This document shows positions 32,036-41,787 of a DNA stretch of 60,966 nt, in pieces. Made by a program: the position numbers and the translations under genes. The DNA comes from an uncultured Paraprevotella sp. (GTDB taxonomy: Bacteria > Bacteroidota > Bacteroidia > Bacteroidales > Bacteroidaceae): contig CALULQ010000022.1 of NCBI GenBank assembly GCA_944321525.1, forward strand, positions 1 to 60,966. The letters are read 5' to 3'. A model generated the notes under the pieces. It had not been told where the DNA came from. It was given only the letters and a program-made list of their open reading frames with translations, and searched no databases. The stretch's first letter is position 1; each line of letters opens with the position of its first letter.

Positions 32036-34510
32036 CTACGATTCAGGCGCCAGCACCTCCACCGGCTTCTCGCGCATACAGCGGCGCACCTGCACATAGA
32101 CAATGAGCGACACCACGGCACACATCGCCACGAGGATGACCGCCATGAAATCTGCGCCCGGCGCTTCGCCGTAATGGAAATACTCCATCCAACGCCGCAT
32201 GAGCAACACGGCAGGGAAGTAGGCCAGCACGGCCCCCACGGCGGCAAACAGCAGATAGCCGCGCAGGTTGGGGACGAAGATGTCGCGGAAATCCGCGCCC
32301 ATCACCCGCCGGATGGCCATGCTCCGGCGGCGCAAGCGCAACGAATAGAGCAGCATGGAGAACACGCCCGAAAGCGTCACCACCACGCTGAACACCGTCA
32401 GGGCCGTGAGCAGGTTGGCGAAATAAGCTTCTTCCTTGTAGTTATCCGCGATGTACTCGTCCAGCGTGGACAGATAAATCCTTTCTTCCGGCACGTCGAA
32501 CTTCCGCAACACCCGGCGCACCGCCGCCTCGGCATCCTCCCTGCGGCCGGGGGCATACTTGATATACACCGCGTCGTGTTCGATGAAGCAACAGTCGTGG
32601 CTGTCCGGCACGGGCACGATCATCATCGGCTGTTCCGCCCGGTGGAAGTCGTTCAGGCGCACGTTGACCACCTCGTCCACCCGCAGCGTCCGGTTCAGAT
32701 AATGTGCCTCTTTCTCGAAATCCATGATGGAATTGCTGTTCTGAGGCATTCCTCCCGTGAAGAGCGACGGCATCCGGTTCAGGTCCGCCAGCCCGAAATC
32801 CTGCAGGGCTGCCCGGTTAAACCACACATGGAACATCCCGTCCTCCCCCTTGGGCGTGTGCGGCCTTGCTCCGTTCTCCGTCCGGATCCGGAAGAAGTCA
32901 ACGGCACGGTAAGGCATCTCCACGTAGACCATCTGCTTCACCTTTTCCGGCAAGCTCCGCCCGCCGTATGCGTCGATTTGCGATTGCAGGCGCACCCACT
33001 GCTCTTCCGGCATGACTTGGATTTCATGCCCCGTCACGCGGTTGAAGATGTCGGTCGGCATGGCGATGGCGTCCGTGATGCCCGCCCCGGTCTCCTTGCG
33101 GAACTCGTCGGGCAAAGTCTTGAAGATGGCCCTGTAATTGTAGGTGCCGCTCTCTCCCGGAAGGGTTTGGAATCCCGTATAGAGCCGCAGCAGGTTCCCG
33201 CGGTCGAAGCCCAGGTCGGAATGCATCATGCCCCACAACTGCCGCTGCATCCCCAATGAGAGGAAGAGCAGGAAAGCGCAGGCGAAGCATTGCACCACGA
33301 GCAGCCACGAGTGGGAACGCCCGCTGCCGGCCTGCCCGAGGAACGAACGGTGATAGCTCCGCCGCATCTTCCGCACCGGATAGGCCATGCCCGCGAGGCA
33401 AAGTGCCACCGTGGCCGCCGACACCTCGGCGAAGAGGACATACAGGCGCGACTCCACACCCGGCACGTGCCCACCGTAGCGTCCCCACTCCACGCCTATC
33501 GCCGCAAGCAGGATGCCCAGCAACACCACCGGCATCACCTCCGTCAGCATCCACCGGGCGTTTTGCCCGTCCGAAGCCCCAAGGCTCCGTCGCAAGGCAT
33601 ACTCGCGGGTGCGTCCCAGGAAGATGGAAGTGTAGACGGCGACAAGGTTCACGCAGGCACTCAGCAGGAGCAGCACCGAGATGGCCACAAAAACGAGCGG
33701 ATAGAAGTAGGCCTCGACGAAAGAGACATCCAACGCGGACTTGTGGAACATCCGCAAGGGTGTCAGTTGGTAATAAGCGTCTGCCGCATGGTCCTCCGGC
33801 AACCGCACCCGCTCGATGCCCCGCCGGGTCCGGGCGATGTCGTCCGTGCGGAGCAGGACGTGGAAGCGTTGGTTTCCCGTCCAGTCCCATTGGTTCAACT
33901 TGACCGGTTGGATGAAGTCATAATAGACGTTCGACTCCTTCCGGCAGTCCTCCACCACCGCCGCCACCGTGTAGGAGCCGCCCATGGAGTTCACGCGGCC
34001 TATCTGCTCCCCGGCCACGTCCACCCGTCCATAGAGCCTGCGGGCCATGCTCTCCGTGATGACGTACTGGTACGCCCCTTCCTCCAGCGGCTCCAGCGAG
34101 CCGGACAGGATTTTAGTGCCCGTGGTGCGGATGAAGGCGGCATCGGCCGTCAGCCCGTTGAAGGCCACGCCTTCCTCCGGACGGCCGGGCAGGCAGAAGC
34201 CCTCGTTCTCTATCGTCTCACAATAGCGTCCCACCTGCACGCCGTCGCCCAGCATGCTGTCCACCGACAAAGTCTGCGGATAGCTGAAGTAATGCGACAG
34301 GAAGGTCTTCCCGTCCGTCCGCTGCAGCACGTACAGGTTCTTGTAGTCCGGACGGAAACTGTCGTAGTTCGTCTCCGTCCACAGCCAGTTCAGGCTGAAC
34401 GTCAGGCACACGGCTCCCAGCACGATGCCGGCCACCGACACCGCAGCCTGCCACCCTTGGCGGCGCAGGTCGCGCAAGGCCTGCTTCAGGTTTTGCATCA
34501 ATAAATCCAT
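32036..34510 (-). CDS. MacB/FtsX-type ABC transporter permease, paralogue 3
   Basis: An 824-residue permease. N-terminal segment MDLLMQNLKQALRDLRRQGWQ leads to TM1, then a large periplasmic MacB_PCD domain, a central helix bundle with the FtsX block YTSIFLGRTREYALRRSLGAS (near residues 285-305), a second periplasmic domain and four C-terminal helices with SMAIRRVMGADFRDIFVPN. It ends MREKPVEVLAPES like its two paralogues upstream. This two-FtsX-domain type uses mechanical coupling to the ATPase and periplasmic partners. It is the last gene of the export operon; substrate unknown. Confidence 0.92.
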   Translation of the reverse strand: MDLLMQNLKQALRDLRRQGWQAAVSVAGIVLGAVCLTFSLNWLWTETNYDSFRPDYKNLYVLQRTDGKTFLSHYFSYPQTLSVDSMLGDGVQVGRYCETIENEGFCLPGRPEEGVAFNGLTADAAFIRTTGTKILSGSLEPLEEGAYQYVITESMARRLYGRVDVAGEQIGRVNSMGGSYTVAAVVEDCRKESNVYYDFIQPVKLNQWDWTGNQRFHVLLRTDDIARTRRGIERVRLPEDHAADAYYQLTPLRMFHKSALDVSFVEAYFYPLVFVAISVLLLLSACVNLVAVYTSIFLGRTREYALRRSLGASDGQNARWMLTEVMPVVLLGILLAAIGVEWGRYGGHVPGVESRLYVLFAEVSAATVALCLAGMAYPVRKMRRSYHRSFLGQAGSGRSHSWLLVVQCFACAFLLFLSLGMQRQLWGMMHSDLGFDRGNLLRLYTGFQTLPGESGTYNYRAIFKTLPDEFRKETGAGITDAIAMPTDIFNRVTGHEIQVMPEEQWVRLQSQIDAYGGRSLPEKVKQMVYVEMPYRAVDFFRIRTENGARPHTPKGEDGMFHVWFNRAALQDFGLADLNRMPSLFTGGMPQNSNSIMDFEKEAHYLNRTLRVDEVVNVRLNDFHRAEQPMMIVPVPDSHDCCFIEHDAVYIKYAPGRREDAEAAVRRVLRKFDVPEERIYLSTLDEYIADNYKEEAYFANLLTALTVFSVVVTLSGVFSMLLYSLRLRRRSMAIRRVMGADFRDIFVPNLRGYLLFAAVGAVLAYFPAVLLMRRWMEYFHYGEAPGADFMAVILVAMCAVVSLIVYVQVRRCMREKPVEVLAPES

Positions 34511-34543
34511 ATCATTCTATCTTTATAAAGTTTATTATTCACA

Positions 34544-36982
34544 TCATGATTCGGGCGCCAGCACCTCCACGGGCTTCTCGCGCATGCAGCGGACCACCTG
34601 CCACCAGACGATGAGCGTCACCATCGCGGACATGCCCGCCCAGATGAGTACCATCAGCCCCACGCCCGGTGCCTCGCCGTAGTGGAAATACTCCATCCAC
34701 CGCCGCATGAGCAGCACGGCCGGGAAGTAGGCTGCCACGCAGCCCGCCAGCACGAAGAGCAGGTACGTGCGGAGCTGGGGCAGGAAGATGTCGCGGAACT
34801 CCGCTCCCATCACCCGCCGGATGGCCATGCTCCGGCGGCGCAGGCGCAGGGCGTAGAGCAGCATGGAGAACACGCCGGAAAGCGTCACCACCAGACTGAA
34901 GGCCGTGAGGGTCGTGAGCAGGTTGGCATAGTAAGCTTCCTCCTTGTAGTTGTCGGCGATATAGTCTTCCAAAGTCGTCAAGTGGATTTGCTTATCCTGC
35001 ACGTCGAACTTCCGAAGCACGCGTCGCACCGCCTCCTCGGCATCCTCCCTGCGTCCGGGAGCATGCTTGACATAGATGGCTTCGGTCATCCAATAACGAC
35101 AATTACCATCATAAGAACCATGTCGCTCTGGTCTGCCCACCAACATCAAAGGTTGTTCCTCTTCATGGAAATCCACCAAGTGGATGTCCGCGATGCCTGT
35201 CACGTCCAACGGCTTTCCTGCCACACAGCTGGGCTTGCCAATGATTGCCGTATATTTCCCGTCTTCTGCCATTCCTGCATGGAGGTGTGCCTCCTCCAGG
35301 TTCCGCACATGGAATTGTAGGCGGGCTGCTTCGTTTAACACCACGGGCAAGCGGTCGCCCCCTTCATCATGCTCCACGGCCTCTCCCTCGGCCATCCGTA
35401 TGCGGAAGAAGTCGAAAGCCTTGTAAGGAATCTCGATATACGACATCGTATTCTCGTCCATCTTCCAGTCCGCCTTCCCTGCGTTCCATTCGTCCTCGGT
35501 CAGCACATTGACGTGCAATCTGGTCCAGCGGTTGAAGATATCCGAACGCATGGCGATGGCATCCGTGATGCCCGCCCCCTGCTCCTTGCAGAACTCCTGA
35601 GGCAGGTCGAAAAAGATATCACTGAAATCATAGTCCCCATCCCAATGCCTATCCGGATTCCAATCTGACCGGCCACCGGTCTCCAGACGCAACATATCCT
35701 TACTGTCGAAACCGAGGTCCGAACGCATCATGCCGGAAATCTGCCGCTGCATGCCCAACGACACGAACAGCAGGAACGCACAGGCCAGGCACTGCACCAC
35801 CAGCAACCAAGCGTGGGAATGGCCGCTGTCCGTCCGCCCTTCAAACATGCGGCGGCAAGCGCGCCGCACCTTCCACACGGGATAGGCCATCCCCATGCCG
35901 ACCACGATGCAGGAAGCCACCGCTACGGCTGCAAAGACCATCTTGGCATGGGACGGGTTACCCGGCACGTGGCCCCACCAAGCCGTCCATTCCATGGCCA
36001 TGCCCGACAGCAGAAGACCCACCAACAGCACGGGAAAGACAGCCGTGCACATCCACCCGGCATTCTGTCCCTCCGAAGCCCCCAGACTACGCCGCAAAGC
36101 ATACTCGCGCGTCCGTCCGAGGAATACGGAGGTGTAGACGGCCAAGAGGTTGACCATGGCGCTCAACCACAACAGCACGGAGATGGCCGTGAACGCCAAA
36201 GGATAGAAATAGGCCCGAAGGAATGAATCGCCCGAAAGCAATTCATGCGCCATGCGCAAAGGAACAATTCTATACCTTCTCACATCCTTCTCCTCGTCGA
36301 TAGGAATACGTCCGAGAGTTTTTATGACAGCCTCAGGTTTTCCGGTACGAAGAAAAACTTTATAAACATTATTATAAGGATAGTATTCAGCAAGAACCAA
36401 AGCATCAAACTCCACATTCGTCTCCCCCGCATGGTCGGCCACGACAGCTCCGACGGTCATCACGATATCCTGAGAAGCAAAGAACACCTCTTTCATCTGT
36501 AAAGAAAACGACATTCCCACGACATCGGTACGGCCGAAGACCTTGCGAGCCATGCTCTCGGTCAGCACCACACGCCCCGGTACGGCAAGCGCCTCTTCCA
36601 GATTGCCCGACAACGCCTTCAATCCCAACACGGACACCATGCCCGGCGAAACAGACAAGACCTTTCCCCGAACATCCTCTGCCAAAGAATCGGAAACAAT
36701 CAACCCTCTACTCCAATAATGCATGAAGCCGACATCGGCCTGTCCCTTCAACAGGCTGTCCATCCGGCCAATTTCCTCGTAGGAGTATTCGCCTGTCAGC
36801 TGATACACATCCTTATACCCCGGACGGAAATAGTCATAATTCGTCTCCGTCCACAGCCAGTTCAGGCTGAACGTCAGGCACACGATGCCCACCGCCAGGC
36901 CGACGGCCGAAACAGCGGCCTGCCAGCCGTGGCGGCGCAGGTCGCGCAAGGCCTGCTTCAGGTTTTGCATCAACAAATCCAT
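34544..36982 (-). CDS. MacB/FtsX-type ABC transporter permease, paralogue 2
   Basis: An 812-residue permease with the same plan as its neighbours and the same start MDLLMQNLKQALRDLRRHGWQ. The frame extends to 37075, through the ATPase gene, but the paralogue alignment puts the start at ATG 36982, 19 nt after the ATPase gene. Its C-terminal 130 residues are almost the same as those of paralogue 1 (38046-40478), while the periplasmic parts differ much more. It follows the ATPase gene and is 33 nt ahead of paralogue 3. Confidence 0.92.
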   Translation of the reverse strand: MDLLMQNLKQALRDLRRHGWQAAVSAVGLAVGIVCLTFSLNWLWTETNYDYFRPGYKDVYQLTGEYSYEEIGRMDSLLKGQADVGFMHYWSRGLIVSDSLAEDVRGKVLSVSPGMVSVLGLKALSGNLEEALAVPGRVVLTESMARKVFGRTDVVGMSFSLQMKEVFFASQDIVMTVGAVVADHAGETNVEFDALVLAEYYPYNNVYKVFLRTGKPEAVIKTLGRIPIDEEKDVRRYRIVPLRMAHELLSGDSFLRAYFYPLAFTAISVLLWLSAMVNLLAVYTSVFLGRTREYALRRSLGASEGQNAGWMCTAVFPVLLVGLLLSGMAMEWTAWWGHVPGNPSHAKMVFAAVAVASCIVVGMGMAYPVWKVRRACRRMFEGRTDSGHSHAWLLVVQCLACAFLLFVSLGMQRQISGMMRSDLGFDSKDMLRLETGGRSDWNPDRHWDGDYDFSDIFFDLPQEFCKEQGAGITDAIAMRSDIFNRWTRLHVNVLTEDEWNAGKADWKMDENTMSYIEIPYKAFDFFRIRMAEGEAVEHDEGGDRLPVVLNEAARLQFHVRNLEEAHLHAGMAEDGKYTAIIGKPSCVAGKPLDVTGIADIHLVDFHEEEQPLMLVGRPERHGSYDGNCRYWMTEAIYVKHAPGRREDAEEAVRRVLRKFDVQDKQIHLTTLEDYIADNYKEEAYYANLLTTLTAFSLVVTLSGVFSMLLYALRLRRRSMAIRRVMGAEFRDIFLPQLRTYLLFVLAGCVAAYFPAVLLMRRWMEYFHYGEAPGVGLMVLIWAGMSAMVTLIVWWQVVRCMREKPVEVLAPES

Positions 36983-37001
36983 GTTTCTTCTTTTTACACG
37001 C

Positions 37002-37694
37002 TTAATCCGGTTGCTTGTCCGTCTCCTCTTCGCCCAGCACGCGGCCGTCGAAGAGATGCACGATGCGGTCGGCATAGCCCGCGTCGTGCTTCGAGTGGGT
37101 CACCATCACGATGGTCGTTCCCTCCTTGTGCAGCTCGCCCAGCAGGCCCATCACCTCCTTGCCGTTCTTGGAGTCCAGGTTGCCCGTAGGCTCGTCGGCC
37201 AGAATCAGCTTGGGACGGGTCACGATGGCGCGGGCAATGGCCGTGCGCTGCTGCTGGCCGCCCGATATCTGGCGCGGATAGTGCTTGGCACGGTGCGTAA
37301 TGTCCATCCGCGCCATCGCCTCCTCCACCCGCCTGCGCCGCTCCTCGGCCGGCACGCCCATGTAGAGCAGCGGCAGGGCGATGTTCTCCGCCACGGTCAG
37401 CTCGTCGATGAGGTTGAAACTCTGGAACACGAAGCCCAGCATGCCTTTGCGCAGGGCGTTGCGCTGCCGCTCGCTGTAGCCAGACACGTCCTGCCCGTCG
37501 AGCAGGTAGGTGCCCGAAGAGGCCGTATCCAGCAGGCCGAGGATGTGCAGCAAGGTGGACTTGCCGCAGCCCGACGGCCCCATGACCGCCACGAACTCGC
37601 CGTTTTCCACACTGAGGCTCACCTGGTCCAAAGCCCAAGTCTCCACTTCTTCCGTTTTGAACACTTTCGTCAAGTCTTTCACTTCAATCATCAT
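37002..37694 (-). CDS. MacB/LolD-type ABC transporter ATPase
   Basis: A 230-residue ATP-binding subunit: Walker [10 protein letters not shown] (residues 39-47), Q-loop [13 protein letters not shown], signature ISGGQQQR near residue 143, Walker [14 protein letters not shown] and H-loop VTHS. The DEPTGNLDS and [14 protein letters not shown] blocks place it in the MacB/LolD/FtsE group that drives FtsX-type permeases. It is the only ATPase in the operon, so it may serve all three permeases. ATG 37694 or 37691 (MMIEV) is the start. About 350 bases with repeat locus D lie between it and paralogue 1. Confidence 0.95.
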   Translation of the reverse strand: MMIEVKDLTKVFKTEEVETWALDQVSLSVENGEFVAVMGPSGCGKSTLLHILGLLDTASSGTYLLDGQDVSGYSERQRNALRKGMLGFVFQSFNLIDELTVAENIALPLLYMGVPAEERRRRVEEAMARMDITHRAKHYPRQISGGQQQRTAIARAIVTRPKLILADEPTGNLDSKNGKEVMGLLGELHKEGTTIVMVTHSKHDAGYADRIVHLFDGRVLGEEETDKQPD

Positions 37695-38045
37695 AATCTT
37701 CTATTTTTTATTGGTTATACTTTTAGTCAAGAAAAACGATTCACGCTTCTTTTCCCCCAACGCGATGGGGCACGGCCCTCATGCCCGGCCGTCCGGCCAC
37801 GGAAAGCGGACAAACGCACGGCGGAGTGCCGAATTGTACTTGCCGCAAGGTACTCGAGTACTTGCCGCAGAGTACTCGAATACTCTCCGCAGAGTACGCT
37901 GACGGACTCCGCACGGCGTTGCAGGGCGTCGGGCCAGGCAGAGCACGCACGGGCGGACGCCCGTCCCGGCCTGCGGGGACAGCACGAGGCCTATGAAATC
38001 CTCAATATTTCTGTTTATCCAGAACATCTTGCCATCTATTATCTA
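37695..38045. other. Gap inside the export operon holding repeat locus D
   Basis: A 351-bp non-coding break between two leftward genes of the same operon. It contains the palindrome at 37836-37897 in GC-rich flanks; next to the ATPase gene it turns AT-rich. No canonical TAnnTTTG box is seen, so it is uncertain whether the ATPase gene has its own promoter. Confidence 0.55.
37836..37897. repeat. Palindromic intergenic element, locus D (62-bp form)
   Basis: Three arms at a 22-bp period: GTACTTGCCGCAAGGTACTC, GAGTACTTGCCGCAGAGTAC and a final TCGAATACTCTCCGCAGAGTAC-type arm. Left end CCGAATT and right end GCTGACG match locus A, so A and D share one orientation and B and C the other. Beyond the core, ACGCACGGCGGAGT and ACTCCGCACGGCGT are imperfect inverted repeats. 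It lies inside the ABC export operon. Confidence 0.9.
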
Positions 38046-40478
38046 TCAGGACTCGGGCGCCAGCACCTCCACCGGCTTCTCGCGCATGCAACGGGCCACC
38101 TGCCACCAGACGATGAGCGAAACCATCGCGGACATGCCCGCCCAGATGAGCACCATCAGCCCCACGCCCGGCGCCTCGCCGTAGTAGAAATACTCCATCC
38201 ACCGCCGCATGAGCAACGAGGCCGGGAAGTAGGCCGCCACGCAGCCCGCCAGCACGAAGAGCAGGTACGCGCGGAGCTGGGGCAGGAAGATGTCGCGGAA
38301 CTCCGCCCCCATCACCCGCCGGATGGCCATGCTCCGGCGGCGCAGGCGCAAGACATAGAGCAACATGGAGAACACACCGGAAAGCGTCACCAACAGACTG
38401 AACACCGTGAGGGCCGTGAGCAGGTTGGCATAGTCGGCTTCCTCCTTGTAGTTGTCTGAGATATACTCCTCCAAGGTCGTCAAGTGGATTTGCTTGTCCT
38501 GCACATCGAACTTCCGAAGTACGCGCCGCACCGCCGCCTCGGCATCCTCACGCCGGCCGGGAGCGTACTTGACATAGACGGCATCACGCATTTCATAGCG
38601 GCATTTATGACGGTTAGGCTTGGCCACCAGCATCAGCGGCCCCTCTTCTTCGTGGAAATCGGTAAGACGGACCGGCGCAATGCCACACACATCCAATGGC
38701 TTCCCCGTCACACAACTGTTTTTGCTCACCAGAGTGTAATTATATCCTTTTTCTTGTGTTCCCGTGTGAAGATGTGCCTCTCTCAAATCCCGCACGCGGA
38801 ACTGCTTGCGTGCTGCCTCGTTCAACACCACGGACAAACGGTCGCCACCATCGGTATGCTCCACGGCCTTCCCCTCAGTCATCCGTATCCCGAAAAAGCC
38901 GAAAGCCTCATAAGGAATCTCCACGAATGCCATTCTGTTCTGCTCCGTCATCTCATCGACCTTCCCTGCGGCCCATTCGTTCTCGGTCAGCACATTGACA
39001 TTCAACCGGGTGAAACGGTTGAAAATGTCCATAGGCATGGCAAGGGCGTCCGTGATGCCTGCCCCTTGTTCTTTGACGAACTCCTGCGGCAGGTCAAAAA
39101 AGATGCCATTGAAATCATAATAGGTCCCGTCCCAGTTCGACACCATAAAACCGTTCTTCTGGGGATAAGTATGCAGGCGCAATATGTCTTTGCAGTCGAA
39201 GCCAAGGTCGGTATGCACCATGCCGGAAATCTGCCGCTGCATGCCCAAAGACACAAAGAGCAGGAACGCACAGACCAGGCACTGCACCACCAACAACCAG
39301 GCATGAGAATGTCCACTGTCCGCCCTCCCTTCAAACATGTGACGGCAAGTCCGCCGCATCTTCCATACGGGATAAGCCATTCCCGCGCCGACCACCACAC
39401 AGGACGCGGCCGCCACAGCGACAAAGACCACCTTGGCATGGGAGAAATTGCCCGGCACGTCGCCCCACCAGATCGCCCATTCCATGGCCATGCCCGACAG
39501 CAGAAGTCCTATCAACAACACAGGAAAAACCGCCGTGTACATCCATCCGACATTCTGTCCCCCGGAAGCTCCCAAACTATACCGCAAGGCATACTCGCGG
39601 GTCCGCCCGAGAAATATGGAAGTATAGACCGCCAAAAGGTTGACAATGCCCCCCAACCACAGCAACAAGGCGATACCCGAGAACGCCAAAGGATAGAAAT
39701 AAGTCTCCAAGAAAGAACCGCCAAAACTCAATTTCGGCATGCGCAAGGGGATGTACATTAAATCGGGGGCGTCTTTCCCCTCTTCATAACGACCGCGCTC
39801 GAAGGCTTTTATGGCATTTTCGGGATTATCGGTCCGGAAAAAGACACGATAAGCTTGCCAATCACGCTCGTAGTCGAGAAGTTCGGCCGTAGATATCAGC
39901 ATGTCAAACTCCACAGCGGTTTGTCCGACATTGTCCGTCACAACTGCTCCCACAGTCCGTGCCCATGCCCCCTCACCGAACGATTTGCCAACCACATCGG
40001 TGTGGCCAAAAGCCCTACGGGCCACACTCGCGGTGATCACCACATTTCCCGAAACGGAAAGAGCTCGTCCCGGATCGCCCGCCACCGCCTGCAATCCCAA
40101 CACAGGCACCATGCCAGGAGACGCCTTTAACGCTCTACACAAGACCTCATCATTCAAAGAGTCGGATTGAATCCGGATACCCTCCGGGAGGGGACGTAGA
40201 ATGCCGACCTCCACAAGTCCGTCCGACAAGCTATCCAAGCGCTCTGCCATGCGATAGGTTACACTACCTTTCAGCATATATATATCCTTATACCCCGGAC
40301 GGAAATAGTCGTAGTTCGTCTCCGTCCAAAGCCAGTTCAGGCTGAACGTCAGACTGACGATGCCCACCGCCAGGCCAACGGCCGAGATGCCGGCCTGCCA
40401 ACCGTGGCGGCGCAGGTCGCGCAAGGCCTGCCGCAGGTCCTGCACCCATAAACTCATCATTTTCATATCCTTCTTCAT
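38046..40478 (-). CDS. MacB/FtsX-type ABC transporter permease, paralogue 1
   Basis: An 810-residue permease. It has N-terminal VQDLRQALRDLRRHGWQAG leading to TM1, periplasmic MacB_PCD domain, FtsX block YTSIFLGRTREYALRYSLGAS and C-terminal helices ending MREKPVEVLAPES. The frame begins with TTG at 40484; ATG 40478 is the first ATG, but alignment with the other two permeases favours ATG 40457 or 40460. It comes 22 nt after the HlyD-like gene. The 3' end of the gene is nearly the same in DNA as those of the two paralogues, indicating recent duplication or gene conversion. Confidence 0.9.
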   Translation of the reverse strand: MKKDMKMMSLWVQDLRQALRDLRRHGWQAGISAVGLAVGIVSLTFSLNWLWTETNYDYFRPGYKDIYMLKGSVTYRMAERLDSLSDGLVEVGILRPLPEGIRIQSDSLNDEVLCRALKASPGMVPVLGLQAVAGDPGRALSVSGNVVITASVARRAFGHTDVVGKSFGEGAWARTVGAVVTDNVGQTAVEFDMLISTAELLDYERDWQAYRVFFRTDNPENAIKAFERGRYEEGKDAPDLMYIPLRMPKLSFGGSFLETYFYPLAFSGIALLLWLGGIVNLLAVYTSIFLGRTREYALRYSLGASGGQNVGWMYTAVFPVLLIGLLLSGMAMEWAIWWGDVPGNFSHAKVVFVAVAAASCVVVGAGMAYPVWKMRRTCRHMFEGRADSGHSHAWLLVVQCLVCAFLLFVSLGMQRQISGMVHTDLGFDCKDILRLHTYPQKNGFMVSNWDGTYYDFNGIFFDLPQEFVKEQGAGITDALAMPMDIFNRFTRLNVNVLTENEWAAGKVDEMTEQNRMAFVEIPYEAFGFFGIRMTEGKAVEHTDGGDRLSVVLNEAARKQFRVRDLREAHLHTGTQEKGYNYTLVSKNSCVTGKPLDVCGIAPVRLTDFHEEEGPLMLVAKPNRHKCRYEMRDAVYVKYAPGRREDAEAAVRRVLRKFDVQDKQIHLTTLEEYISDNYKEEADYANLLTALTVFSLLVTLSGVFSMLLYVLRLRRRSMAIRRVMGAEFRDIFLPQLRAYLLFVLAGCVAAYFPASLLMRRWMEYFYYGEAPGVGLMVLIWAGMSAMVSLIVWWQVARCMREKPVEVLAPES

Positions 40479-40500
40479 CTTCAATGGTTAGACATCCTTT

Positions 40501-41754
40501 TCATTCGTCCCAGGCCAGCTCCTCGGCCTCCCCGAAACGGGCGTAGCCGGTGGTGATGACACGGTCGCCGGGACGCAGCCCCTCCAGCACCTCATACTGC
40601 CGGGGATTCTGCCTCCCCAGGCCAACCGGCACGCGCACGGCCCGCCGCTCGCCCGGCACCACGCGGTAGATCCACTGCCCGCCCGTGACGCTGTAGAAGT
40701 CGCCGCGCGGGATGACCAGCACGCGCTCCGGATTGCCCAGCTCCACCTGTGCGCGGAGCGTCTGCCCGATGCGCAGGGAGGGCGGCACGGAATCGGCGAA
40801 AGCCAGCTCCACGGTGAAGGTGCGCTCCTTCACCTCCGGCACCACGCGCTTCACCGTCATGCCGTAGGCCTTGCCCTTGTAGGTGGCGCGGGCCGGCAGC
40901 CCTGCCACGATGCGGTCGATGTAGTACTCCCCGGGCGTGATGCGCACTTTGAAGCGGTCGAGCACCTTGACCTCGCCGATTTCGCCCCCGGCCGACACCT
41001 GCTGTCCGGGCACCACCTGCAGGCTGCTCAGCTGTCCCGCCAGCGGGGCGCGCACCACCAGCCAGTCGCGCTTGGCCTTCGTGCGTTCAAACTTTCGGAT
41101 TTCCTGCTCGCGGTCGGCCTTGATGAGCGAACGGCGCACCAGCGTGGCAGCAGAGTCGTGGAGCAGGCTCTCCTGCTCGAGCCGTCCGGCCTCCGTCTTG
41201 TACTCATACTCCTTGCGCTCCACGTCCAGCTCCGCCTTGCTCTTGATGCCCATGCGGAACTCCTCCTCGCTCAGGGCGTAGCTGTCCGCCAGCCGCTCAA
41301 TCTCGTAGCGGTTGGCCAGCACCTGCTTGCGGAGCTGCAGCGTCTTCTGTTCCATCTCGATTTCCTGCTCGCGGTAGGCCATGAGCTGTTTGTGCAGCGC
41401 GTCCTCTTGTGTCTCCAACTCTTCTATCAGTTCGGGGTTGGACAGCAACAGGATGGTGTCGCCCTGCTCCACCCGCGCCCCCTCCTCCACGACGATGCGC
41501 TCCACGTAGCCGCCCACGCGGCTGTTCACCTTCAGGGCCAGCATGGGCTGCACCACGCCCTCCTGCTCCACATACTCCAGGAAGTCGACCTCCACCACTT
41601 CGGTGATGCCCAACGACTCGGCCGACACCCGTTGCCGGGCGGGCGAACATTGCAGCACCAGCGTGTAAACGGCCAGCGCGGCAAACAGCACGCCTCCAAT
41701 CACGTAATACTTGTGGCGCACGAGCCACGGTTTCTTCTGTAACTTGATATCCAT
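40501..41754 (-). CDS. HlyD/MacA-type membrane fusion protein
   Basis: A 417-residue periplasmic adaptor. One N-terminal helix (VIGGVLFAALAVYTLVLQ) anchors it in the inner membrane. It continues with the lipoyl-like half (VNSRVGGYVERIVVEEGARVEQGDTILLL), a long coiled coil (residues about 112-215, Glu/Lys/Gln-rich), the second half-lipoyl (LVVRAPLAGQLSSLQVVPGQQV) and beta-barrel and membrane-proximal domains. It would join the permeases to the TolC-like channel. Gene order tolC, hlyD, permease 1, ATPase, permease 2, permease 3 suggests one efflux machine. Confidence 0.93.
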   Translation of the reverse strand: MDIKLQKKPWLVRHKYYVIGGVLFAALAVYTLVLQCSPARQRVSAESLGITEVVEVDFLEYVEQEGVVQPMLALKVNSRVGGYVERIVVEEGARVEQGDTILLLSNPELIEELETQEDALHKQLMAYREQEIEMEQKTLQLRKQVLANRYEIERLADSYALSEEEFRMGIKSKAELDVERKEYEYKTEAGRLEQESLLHDSAATLVRRSLIKADREQEIRKFERTKAKRDWLVVRAPLAGQLSSLQVVPGQQVSAGGEIGEVKVLDRFKVRITPGEYYIDRIVAGLPARATYKGKAYGMTVKRVVPEVKERTFTVELAFADSVPPSLRIGQTLRAQVELGNPERVLVIPRGDFYSVTGGQWIYRVVPGERRAVRVPVGLGRQNPRQYEVLEGLRPGDRVITTGYARFGEAEELAWDE

Positions 41755-41787
41755 ATCTTAGCGTTTTTTCTTCATTCTCCAATCAGT

